DNA of 64,000 nucleotides from Terriglobales bacterium. GTDB taxonomy: Bacteria > Acidobacteriota > Terriglobia > Terriglobales > Acidobacteriaceae. Positions within the stretch are counted from its first letter, which is position 1; the number at the start of each line of letters is the position of its first letter. The DNA is taken from contig DATHMF010000107.1 in the NCBI GenBank assembly GCA_035487355.1, forward strand, positions 1 through 64,000, given 5' to 3'. Below the pieces are notes generated by a model that was given only the letters and a program-made list of their open reading frames with translations, searched no databases and had not been told where the DNA came from. Shown piece by piece: positions 57,252 through 64,000 of the stretch. Position numbers and translations under genes: made by a program.

Positions 57252-58358
57252 ATGACACGCAAAAACAAATTATTAGTTTTCACAGCCATTGCCCTAGGGA
57301 TGGCTCTATTCGCGGTAGCCCTGCTCTATCCGCCAACCCCGGCTGAGGCTGGCTTTCCCACGGGCAGCCGCTACCAGGTGCTTTCACCTATTACCCACGG
57401 CAATTTGACGATCTTCCCAGTCGTGGCCTCTACCACCCACGATACCCACGAATTCTTGACACTGGATGAAGGCCTGCACAGCGGCGAGGTGGAGGTCTCC
57501 GAGCATGGTGGAGTTCGTCCCATGGTGAGGCGTCCCCATACCTACTATCCGCCGCGAGGGGAGGGCGCCGAGGTGAACCGGCTCTATCTCATCAATAACT
57601 CGAAGCGTCCGTTGCTGCTGCTGGCAGGCGAGATAGTAACCGGCGGCAAGCAGGACCGCATTGTCGGCAAAGACCGCATCGTACCGGCAGAGACTGAGTC
57701 TGATCTGAATGTATTCTGCGTTGAGCCCCACCGCTGGACGGGAACATCAGAGAGTTTTGGCGCAGTGGGAGGGCTCATGGTCGCACCCAGTGTCCGAAAT
57801 CAGGCCATGGCAAAAAAGGACCAGAACGGGGTGTGGAACGAGGTGAACAAATCCAAAGCGAATGCCTCAGACATGCTAAGTTCGGCCCCCGCGGCCCAAT
57901 CCGAGGTCGAGGCGACCTCTTCTTACGCGCAGGTCATGAACAACGAAGAGGTAGATAAGCGCGTGAACGCGATTGCTGCGCCCATTGAGCATTCCTATGC
58001 AAAAGAAATCCAGGAGCTCCGGACCCGCAACGCAGTGGGAGTGGTGGTAGCAGTTAACGGCAGGATCATCTGGGCAGACCTGTTTGCCAGCACTTCCCTG
58101 CTGGAAAAATACTGGCCCAAGCTGGTGCGCTCGTATGCCTCTGAGGCCCTGAACACAGCCGCCAATGGGGATTCGGTCAGCGTTAAAGGGGCCCAGGAAT
58201 ACATCGATCAACTGGAGGGCCGCCATGAAATCTCAGAGAGCGAGCCAGGTGTATACCGCCACACCGAGATTATTGGCGACGGCTACAAAACCTTCGAGTT
58301 GATCTCGCTGTTGCCCAGCACCGGCTTCGAGGTGCACATCAGCAAGATGACCGACTAA
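57252..58358 (+). CDS. ARPP-1 family secreted protein
   Basis: 368 residues; GGAGG lies 8 nt before the ATG. A signal peptide (KLLVFTAIALGMALFAVALL) is followed by the ARPP-1 domain (ARG and rhodanese-phosphatase-associated): 'YQVLSPITHGNLTIFPVVAST' (about 42), 'EFLTLDEGLHSGEVEVSE', 'NRLYLINNSKRPLLLLAGEIVTGGKQDRIVGKDRIVPAET' (about 115-155) and 'VFCVEPHRWTGTSESF'. The family function is unknown. The C-terminus ends 'HISKMTD'. Confidence 0.88.
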   Translation: MTRKNKLLVFTAIALGMALFAVALLYPPTPAEAGFPTGSRYQVLSPITHGNLTIFPVVASTTHDTHEFLTLDEGLHSGEVEVSEHGGVRPMVRRPHTYYPPRGEGAEVNRLYLINNSKRPLLLLAGEIVTGGKQDRIVGKDRIVPAETESDLNVFCVEPHRWTGTSESFGAVGGLMVAPSVRNQAMAKKDQNGVWNEVNKSKANASDMLSSAPAAQSEVEATSSYAQVMNNEEVDKRVNAIAAPIEHSYAKEIQELRTRNAVGVVVAVNGRIIWADLFASTSLLEKYWPKLVRSYASEALNTAANGDSVSVKGAQEYIDQLEGRHEISESEPGVYRHTEIIGDGYKTFELISLLPSTGFEVHISKMTD

Positions 58359-58610
58359 CAGTCCGTGAAGTAACGTTTTTGCAGCGGCTGCATCCAATAA
58401 GTAACACAGCAACGTACATCTGGAGTAGAGGTGATAAGGGAAAGGGAAAATGAAATTGGTTGCCTGCACACGAAGCAGAAGCGTAAAGAAAAGTTACGTT
58501 CGTAACCAATGCTTAACATTTTTTCTGCAACAAAATTCGGTCCATGCGTGTCTAATGTAGTAGCTGTAGAAGTGGTAGTGGTAGAGGTGCAAGGGTCGGG
58601 AGGTGACATT

Positions 58611-58841
58611 ATGATGGTAGAAAGATTTTCCACATCTGAAATGTCGGCCCTGCGGAACGAGCTCCTAGAGGGAGGACTCGATAACTGGCAGGCCGCCGAA
58701 TTGCTACAGATGTTTCTTGTAGGTCGTGGCTATGGTGTTTCGCCGGAAGCGGCGCGCACCGCGGCCAGTCGAGTCGAAGGCGCAGGCTGCTCCATTGAGA
58801 GCCTGCAAAGCGAATTGGAAAAGTTGGCTTTGGTAATGTAA
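58611..58841 (+). CDS. Small protein of unknown function
   Basis: 76 residues from ATG 58611, chosen for the strong GGGAGGTGA 5 nt upstream; the in-frame ORF begins at 58509. Sequence is helical: 'MMVERFSTSEMSALRNELLEGGLDNWQAAELLQMFLVGRGYGVSPEAARTAASRVEGAGC' in pattern, with one Cys near 61. It is followed by a perfect terminator, so it is its own unit or the end of one. No family recognised. Confidence 0.65.
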   Translation: MMVERFSTSEMSALRNELLEGGLDNWQAAELLQMFLVGRGYGVSPEAARTAASRVEGAGCSIESLQSELEKLALVM

Positions 58842-58869
58842 GCAATTTCTCTCAATTACCAAATCCAAA

Positions 58870-58900
58870 AAGGCCGGAGATAATCGCTCCGGCCTTTTTT
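58870..58900. terminator. Terminator (first copy of a duplicated cassette)
   Basis: Stem GGCCGGAG/CTCCGGCC (58872-58879, 58887-58894), flanked by A's and T's (AAAAA...TTTTTT), 7-nt loop. The 23 nt before it (TCTCTCAATTACCAAATCC, from 58848) recur at 63497-63519 before an almost identical stem. Confidence 0.9.
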
Positions 58901-58984
58901 CTTCCTAAAAACTAAGGGTTCCGCAACGCTCCTCTTCGCTCCGCGCTTGTGCTCCTCTCAAAAACCCAACGCAGCCCATTTAAT

Positions 58985-60610
58985 TCAACTGATATGCTTT
59001 TTCGCTGGATCTTCCCAGTTCACGTTAAACACGTTGACCGGCCCGGTCCGGCCTTTGAGGCGCAGCGGAGGCAGCGGAGCGAGCACAAATCCATCACTCA
59101 ACTCCGAGGCGGTGGATTCGGAGATCAAAATCTGACCGCCGGCCGCATTCGACGTCAAACGGGAGGCCGTATTCACCGTATCGCCGATTACCGTGTAATC
59201 AATGCGGCGCGGAGAGCCGATATTACCGGCGGTCACGATGCCGGTGTTGATGCCGATTCCCACACGCAGTTCCGGCCACTGCCGCGTGGCGGCATCGCGA
59301 TTCAACTCGATCAGCAGGCGCTGGATCTGTATGGCTGACTGAACGCAGTTGGCAACGTCGTTTCCTTTGGAGATAGGAGCGCCGTACACAGCCATCACGG
59401 CATCGCCAATGTACTTGTCGAGCGTCCCGCCGTTGTCGAAAATCACGTCGGTAACGCAGGTAAAATACTCATTCAGGATTTCGACCACTTGCTCCGGGTC
59501 CATCTTTTCGCTCATGGGGGTGAAACCGCGTATGTCGGCGAACATGACCGTGACTTTCTGATGGACACCACCCAGCCGGATGTCAGGATTGGCCACCACC
59601 ATCTCCGCGACCTCGGGCGAGAGGAACCGCTCCAGGGCAGACCGATGCAGCGCCTGCTGGGCGATCTTCTCGTGGGCCATGGCATTGTCAATGGCGGCAC
59701 CGGTTTGCGCCGCCAGCAGGGCAAACACGTTCAACTCTTCCTGGGTAAACGCGGCGGTCTTCTTGAGATTGTCCACATAGAGGATCCCGAACACGCGGTT
59801 TCCGCCCAGCAAGGGAGCACACATGGCGGAGCGCAGCCCGGAGATGCGCATACTCTCGCTACCGTCGAAGCGTTCGTCCGCGCTCACATCCAGGATCAGA
59901 ATGGGTTGCTGTTCCTTGCGGACCAGCTCCAGGACGCGCTTGCTGAGAATGATCTGCGGCTGGACGCCGGAGTGTTCAGGATTGCGATAGCGGACTTCGC
60001 TCTGGCGCAACACCTCTCCGGCTTCATTGAAGAGCATGATAAAGCCGCGTTCCACCCCTTCAATACGGAAAGCCAGTGACATTACCTGTTCGCTGATGTC
60101 ATCAATGGAGAGCTTTGCGTTCAGGGCCTTGCCCGCATCATAGAGCACGGTCAGAAGATAGTTCTCGTGTTCCAGTTTCTTGAGGCGCCCGGCCAGCTCA
60201 GGCATAGAGACCTTGGCAACGTCCTCTACCGGAATAGCGCTGGTGGCGTCCGCCCGGCCGCGCATGATCAGATTCAACGTGGACGGCCATTCCACCTGGC
60301 GCACCTGGATGGCGCTGTCGTCCAGGGTCTCAAGCCGGAGTTCGTATCTCCCGATGAGCGCAACATCGCCGCCTTTCATTTCAGAGTTGCGGGCGATCTT
60401 TTGGCCGTTCAGGACTACGCCGTTGGTGCTTCCGCGGTCGGCGATGAGAACGGAGTTGTCCTGGACCTTGATGACCGCATGAAAACGGCTGACGCTGGAA
60501 TCATTCAGCACCAGGTCGTTGGCATTGCCTCGCCCGATGGTGATGATCGGCCGGTTAAGCTCCAGGATTCCCTTCTTGCTGTCTGGTGAAGAGATGATGA
60601 GCCGGGTCAT
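58985..60610 (-). CDS. FHA-GAF adenylate/guanylate cyclase
   Basis: 541 residues. An FHA domain (about 5-95, 'GRGNANDLVLNDSSVSRFHAVIKVQDNSVLIADRGSTNGVVLNGQKI') reads phosphothreonine. A GAF domain (about 150-300) follows, then a class III cyclase domain (about 345-515): 'VTVMFADIRGFTPMSEKMDPEQVVEILNEYF' with the first metal Asp, 'GGTLDKYIGDAVMAVYGAP' with the second, and 'RRIDYTVIGDTVNTASRLTSNAAGGQ'. It makes cAMP or cGMP. The kinase gene ends 3 nt upstream, so the kinase may control it through the FHA domain. A cyclic-nucleotide-binding fusion lies at 8.6 kb. Confidence 0.94.
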   Translation of the reverse strand: MTRLIISSPDSKKGILELNRPIITIGRGNANDLVLNDSSVSRFHAVIKVQDNSVLIADRGSTNGVVLNGQKIARNSEMKGGDVALIGRYELRLETLDDSAIQVRQVEWPSTLNLIMRGRADATSAIPVEDVAKVSMPELAGRLKKLEHENYLLTVLYDAGKALNAKLSIDDISEQVMSLAFRIEGVERGFIMLFNEAGEVLRQSEVRYRNPEHSGVQPQIILSKRVLELVRKEQQPILILDVSADERFDGSESMRISGLRSAMCAPLLGGNRVFGILYVDNLKKTAAFTQEELNVFALLAAQTGAAIDNAMAHEKIAQQALHRSALERFLSPEVAEMVVANPDIRLGGVHQKVTVMFADIRGFTPMSEKMDPEQVVEILNEYFTCVTDVIFDNGGTLDKYIGDAVMAVYGAPISKGNDVANCVQSAIQIQRLLIELNRDAATRQWPELRVGIGINTGIVTAGNIGSPRRIDYTVIGDTVNTASRLTSNAAGGQILISESTASELSDGFVLAPLPPLRLKGRTGPVNVFNVNWEDPAKKHIS

Positions 60611-60613
60611 AGG

Positions 60614-62563
60614 CTAAGGCCCCTGCTTTTCCAGGATTTCGTCAACGCTCTTGATCTTGCCCTTTTCCACCTCAACCGTGCGCTGTGCGGTTTTGTAGCC
60701 GTCCATCTGCAAGACCACGGTATGGGTGCCGGGGTCCAGGGCCCAACGCAAATCCGTCTTCTTCAGGGCCACTTGGCCGTCAAGAATAATCGTCGCTCCT
60801 TCTGGCCGCGTCCGTACGTGCAAGACCCCTTTGCCCTCAGGGATAGGCTCACCACCCAGCAGGTGCCGCCAGAAGCCGCCTTGCGCAAGAGCGAGCGTCG
60901 GAGCGAAGCTATAGGTCTGCCCTTCGGCAAGGCTGGTAGAGACCGATTCTTCTTTAAAGCCCGCCTTGCGCACCTCGACTGTGTGCACGCCCTTTTCCGC
61001 GATGATGATCTGTGCCGGGGTGCTCTTGCCGGTATCTTTGCCATCCACCCAGATGGCGGCGTTCGGCGGGATGCTTTTCACATCGATTGTGGATACGACC
61101 AGTTTCAACTGGACCCAGACAGGCTCGCTCTTGCCGGCGGCGACGGTCACCATGCGTGTTTCCCGGGCGTAGCCGGGTTTCGAAAAAACAACTGTATGCT
61201 GACCAGAGGCCAGGCTGGCAGCTTTGAATGGCGTTACCCATGCAGGCTCCGACCGGCCATCCACTTCCACTTTGGCGCCTTCCGGCTGTGAAACAAAACG
61301 CAGTTCGTGCTGCTGCTCTGAAACACCGATGGGAGACCCTTGCCCTTTGGTCTTCTTTTGCTCCGGCTCTTGGTCGGGATTCAAGACAGGGGTTGCAGCG
61401 TTCACCTGTACGTTCTGGTTCGTACCGGTATCAGAAGGTTTGGTTACCTGTACGCTCGGCGCTTGTTGCTGTTGCTGCCTTTGCGCTTCCTCCAATTGCT
61501 TGACTCGGTGACCGTAATACACCAGGCTTCCTACCAATCCCAGCAACAGCACTGCCGCCGTGGCCCCGAGGAGCATGCCTTTCCGGTTCTTGGCTTTGGC
61601 CGCCTGAGCTGGCTCAGGCAGTACAACCGGGGCTTTTGCGACAGGTGCAGGGACCGCACTGCCGGCAACTTTTAATGACAGCACAAGCGTCTTTGCCGAC
61701 TGTGCCGCCGTGGCCGCCGAGGTTGCTGTCGTAAGGCCGCGTTTGGGAACGAAGGACTTGTAGTTCTCCAGGTCCTGCACCAACTCCGCGCCCGTTTGAT
61801 AGCGCTCGTCCGGAGACTTGGCCAGCGACTCGGTCACGATGGAACTCAGCCCCGGATGGATCGTCACATCCAGGTCGCGTGGCGCCGTGGGCGTTTCATT
61901 GACGATCTTATAGATGATCGTCGTCACGTTATCTCCCGTAAATGGCTTCTCACCCGTCAGCATTTCATACAGGCAAACGCCGAAGCTGAAAAAGTCGGAA
62001 CGGCCGTCCAACTGCTTGCCTTGGAGTTGCTCGGGAGACATGTAATTCGGCGTCCCCAGGATTTGGCCGGTGCTGGTCACCCCGCCCCCGGTCTTGGCAA
62101 TGCCGAAGTCCATGATCTTTGCTGTGCCACTTGGGGTAATCATGATGTTGGCCGGCTTTACGTCGCGATGGATGATCCCCTGCGAATGGGCGTAGTCCAA
62201 CCCCGCACAAATCTGGCGGGTAAGCTTGAGTATTTCGTCTGTCGAGAGGACGCGCTTTTGTGCCAAGAGCTGATGGAGTGTGGTTCCCTCAACAAACTCC
62301 ATGGCGATGTAAAAGATAGTGTCTTGCTCGCCGGCGTCGTAGATGGTTACGATGTTGGGATGGTTGAGAAGACCAACGGCCTGCGCTTCATTCTTGAACC
62401 GGCGCAGCATGTCCTTGGTGTCTACACCATAGGCATCCAGCCGCATGGTTTTGAGGGCGACAACCCGGCCAATGTTGGGGTCTTTGGCCTTATGGACCAG
62501 ACCCATGGCGCCACGCCCAAGTTCGCTAACGATCTCGTACCGGCCGACACTTTGAAGAGCCAT
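60614..62563 (-). CDS. Ser/Thr protein kinase with PEGA domains
   Basis: 649 residues. Hanks-type kinase (about 8-265): 'YEIVSELGRGAMGLVHKAKDPNIGRVVALKTM' (GxGxxG and Lys), 'IIHRDVKPANIMITPSGTAKIMDFGIAKTGG' (HRD, DFG) and 'GTPNYMSPEQLQG' (APE-like). A Pro/Ala linker, a transmembrane segment (about 330-350, 'GMLLGATAAVLLLGLVGSLVYYG') and about three PEGA domains ('VFSKPGYARETRMVTVAAG', 'VRKAGFKEESVSTSLAEG', 'LQMDGYKTAQRTVEVEKG', about 430-640) follow. PEGA repeats likely bind surface sugars or partners. It is co-transcribed with the FHA-cyclase. Confidence 0.95.
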   Translation of the reverse strand: MALQSVGRYEIVSELGRGAMGLVHKAKDPNIGRVVALKTMRLDAYGVDTKDMLRRFKNEAQAVGLLNHPNIVTIYDAGEQDTIFYIAMEFVEGTTLHQLLAQKRVLSTDEILKLTRQICAGLDYAHSQGIIHRDVKPANIMITPSGTAKIMDFGIAKTGGGVTSTGQILGTPNYMSPEQLQGKQLDGRSDFFSFGVCLYEMLTGEKPFTGDNVTTIIYKIVNETPTAPRDLDVTIHPGLSSIVTESLAKSPDERYQTGAELVQDLENYKSFVPKRGLTTATSAATAAQSAKTLVLSLKVAGSAVPAPVAKAPVVLPEPAQAAKAKNRKGMLLGATAAVLLLGLVGSLVYYGHRVKQLEEAQRQQQQQAPSVQVTKPSDTGTNQNVQVNAATPVLNPDQEPEQKKTKGQGSPIGVSEQQHELRFVSQPEGAKVEVDGRSEPAWVTPFKAASLASGQHTVVFSKPGYARETRMVTVAAGKSEPVWVQLKLVVSTIDVKSIPPNAAIWVDGKDTGKSTPAQIIIAEKGVHTVEVRKAGFKEESVSTSLAEGQTYSFAPTLALAQGGFWRHLLGGEPIPEGKGVLHVRTRPEGATIILDGQVALKKTDLRWALDPGTHTVVLQMDGYKTAQRTVEVEKGKIKSVDEILEKQGP

Positions 62564-62700
62564 GAGTTTCTTGCTCGTGCGATTCTCTACAGCGTGCCCT
62601 GAGTCGCTTTTGGGTGAATTCAGCCATCCCAGGGCACACTGGAAGACAAAAAAACTACGTTAGACGAAAAATACAGCCTTCCAGAACTAAGAGCGCGTAT

Positions 62701-63285
62701 CTACGCTGCTTCTTTTTTCCCACCGGGAGTTTGTTCCTTCACCAGCTCCTCGAACAGGGACCGGTAGTGGATCATCGCTGCTCTTAGCTCTTCGGTGCTT
62801 GCTTCTCCTCTACCCAGCTGCAATGCAATCTCATGAGCAGATCGGTAATTCTCCGCCACTCGGGGATGGTCGACAGAAATGTCGGCGGCGCGTTGATCAA
62901 ACTCGGCTACGGGATAACCACGAGCTCTCATTAAGGAAGACACCAATTCGTCGGCTTCGGTGACTACCCCCTTCGGGTAATCGATAAAGCGAGACTGCAC
63001 TGAATTCCATTGGCTCGAAAAGCGTTCCCGTTCCGTCGGATCGAGATCGCGGATCTTAAGCTCTTCAACCCGCTTCTCACGCTCCGCCAACTTCGATTCG
63101 GCTTTTCGTTCAGACCCATGCTGTTCTACAGCCCGCTCGTACTCCGGCCCGAAACGCTCGCGCAAACCTGCAGTAGTAGCTCTGCGTCTTCGCACGTACA
63201 GCCATGTAAGCCCAGCCAGGACCACGATGACCACGGCTGCGAATGCAATCATCAGGTTGGGGTCCATCAGTTGTTGTAAGTCCAT
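62701..63285 (-). CDS. Membrane-anchored protein, unknown function
   Basis: 194 residues from ATG 63285 (AGGAGA 7 nt upstream); the in-frame ORF reaches 63363. One N-terminal transmembrane segment ('MIAFAAVVIVVLAGLTWLYV', about 12-31), then a long charged helical region ('RERFGPEYERAVEQHGSERKAESKLAEREKRVEELKIRDLDPTERERFSSQWNSVQSRFIDYPKGVVTEADELVSSLMRARGYP', about 43-125) and a C-terminal helix pair. The 'FGPEYERAV' start is typical of an unnamed acidobacterial family. It lies upstream of the kinase with no clear operon link. Confidence 0.7.
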   Translation of the reverse strand: MDLQQLMDPNLMIAFAAVVIVVLAGLTWLYVRRRRATTAGLRERFGPEYERAVEQHGSERKAESKLAEREKRVEELKIRDLDPTERERFSSQWNSVQSRFIDYPKGVVTEADELVSSLMRARGYPVAEFDQRAADISVDHPRVAENYRSAHEIALQLGRGEASTEELRAAMIHYRSLFEELVKEQTPGGKKEAA

Positions 63286-63649
63286 GGGAGATCTCCTTGC
63301 ACCAACCCGCAGTATTACATCCGTGGTTTTGGACAACTGTTCAGAATTGACCACCCCGTGCATCAGCGAGGAACGGCTTGTGGCACTCGGCAGATCGTAC
63401 GCCGTGCAGCGGAGTCGAGGGACCCGGGCTTTTCTGCCTTCTCAACGTCGCTGCTGCTCAATTCAATTCAGCAGCTGAGTAGTTCTTAATTCTCGATCTC
63501 TCAATTACCAAATCCAAAAGGCCGGAGTGATGATCTCCGGCCTTTTTTGCGTCTCCTTTACTAGTTGTCTAAAAATTCTGTGGGCTTCATGTCGTTTTAT
63601 GCCGGGGCTGATACACTAGTTGGTCGTTTTTCTATATGGGTATCTGACA
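63286..63649. other. Intergenic region with terminator copy 2
   Basis: No gene seen. It holds an inverted repeat GCTGCTG/CAGCAGC (63450-63456, 63469-63475) and the duplicated terminator cassette at 63497-63548. Confidence 0.6.
63519..63548. terminator. Terminator (second copy of the duplicated cassette)
   Basis: GGCCGGAG/CTCCGGCC (63520-63527, 63535-63542), 7-nt loop TGATGAT, then TTTTTT. The leader TCTCTCAATTACCAAATCC (from 63497) is identical to the copy before 58872. Confidence 0.85.
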
Positions 63650-64000
63650 ATGAATATGCCAGTTGCAGAAATCGGGACCAACCAGCTCATATCCGACACC
63701 GACGAACTGAAAGGGTGCGTCTCGGTTATCGTGCCCATCTACAACGAAGTTGACCACTTCGATGAGTTGTTGCGCCAGGTGCAGGCCTCTCCGGTCAGCA
63801 AAGAAATCATCGTTGTGGATGATGGCTCGACCGACGGCACGCGCGAGCGGCTCATGGAGCGGGCCCCGGAGCAGGGTGTTACCCTGGTTTTTCACCGGCA
63901 AAACTGCGGCAAGGGCGCGGCCATCCGGACCGGGTTGCGTTATGCGAGGGGCGAATACATCCTTATTCAAGATTCCGATTTGGAGTACAACCCTCAGGAT
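63650..64000 (+). CDS. GT2 family glycosyltransferase, N-terminal part (3' truncated)
   Basis: 117 codons are open to the right edge. ATG 63650 starts MNMPVAEIGTNQLISDTDEL; the GT-A core follows: 'CVSVIVPIYNEVDHFDELLRQVQAS' (near 22-46), 'EIIVVDDGSTDGTRERL' (near 50-66) and 'RQNCGKGAAIRTGLRYARGEYILIQDSDLEYNPQD' (near 81-117), giving the DDG and DSD (metal-binding) motifs. It resembles DPM1/dolichyl-phosphate-mannose synthase-type enzymes acting on polyprenyl phosphate at the membrane. The C-terminal half is outside the window. Confidence 0.88.
   Translation, partial: MNMPVAEIGTNQLISDTDELKGCVSVIVPIYNEVDHFDELLRQVQASPVSKEIIVVDDGSTDGTRERLMERAPEQGVTLVFHRQNCGKGAAIRTGLRYARGEYILIQDSDLEYNPQD

Overview
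The window reads as chromosomal DNA of a soil-type Acidobacteriota bacterium (class Terriglobia/Acidobacteriia is my best guess). This is inferred from the gene mix: fused AroD-AroE, M13 peptidase, PEGA-domain Ser/Thr kinase, FHA-GAF-cyclase, paired TonB-like proteins, ARPP-1 protein, YVTN propeller protein, and many short palindromic intergenic repeats. No rRNA or marker gene here proves the taxon.

Layout. 0-6.3 kb: the end of a pilin-like gene, Kbl, a HicB-type antitoxin with a toxin gene broken by a stop codon, a DUF1572/DinB-like protein, a hydantoinase-B-type enzyme, a 12-residue lysine peptide gene followed by two strong terminators, a MerR regulator and tRNA-Pro(GGG). 6.3-10.3 kb: a secreted Asp/Arg-rich protein, a CheY-like receiver, a receiver-PilZ protein and a cyclic-nucleotide-binding/thioredoxin-reductase-like fusion. 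10.88-13.21 kb: a complete mobile element (9-bp target duplication, 10-bp inverted ends). It carries a SWIM-finger DDE transposase, a 50-residue zinc-ribbon protein, and a 118-nt tRNA with a serine-type long variable arm but an aspartate (GUC) anticodon. 13.4-19.4 kb: secreted proteins, a repeat fibre with an S74-type chaperone domain, and a glycosyltransferase.

20-37 kb holds most of the 2-oxoacid dehydrogenase machinery: 2-oxoglutarate dehydrogenase E1, LipB (which supplies the lipoyl precursor), pyruvate/branched-chain-type E1 alpha and beta, and a two-lipoyl E2. These are separated by an iron-trafficking YggX gene, two accessory genes flanked by a duplicated pdhA leader, a cupin, RidA, a KirBac channel, an EVE protein and an Rsm22-like ribosome-associated methyltransferase. 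E3 is not in the window.

37-64 kb: a HipA-like kinase, a dual-specificity phosphatase, an XRE regulator, AroDE, an OmpA-like protein, an M13 peptidase, a SpoIIE-type phosphatase, a ParE-like toxin pair, Apt, acylphosphatase, EF-P, two TonB-family proteins, PabA/TrpG, a Trm112-like protein, an ECF sigma factor with its zinc-finger anti-sigma partner, an ARPP-1 protein, an FHA-GAF-cyclase directly behind a Ser/Thr kinase, and the start of a second glycosyltransferase.

The most striking feature is the tRNA carried inside a transposable element. If serylated, as its architecture predicts, it would place Ser at Asp codons, or it may work as a regulatory RNA. Other notable points: dispersed repeats have entered conserved enzyme genes in frame (LipB, E1 alpha, Rsm22-like), and palindromic repeats show paired compensatory changes.
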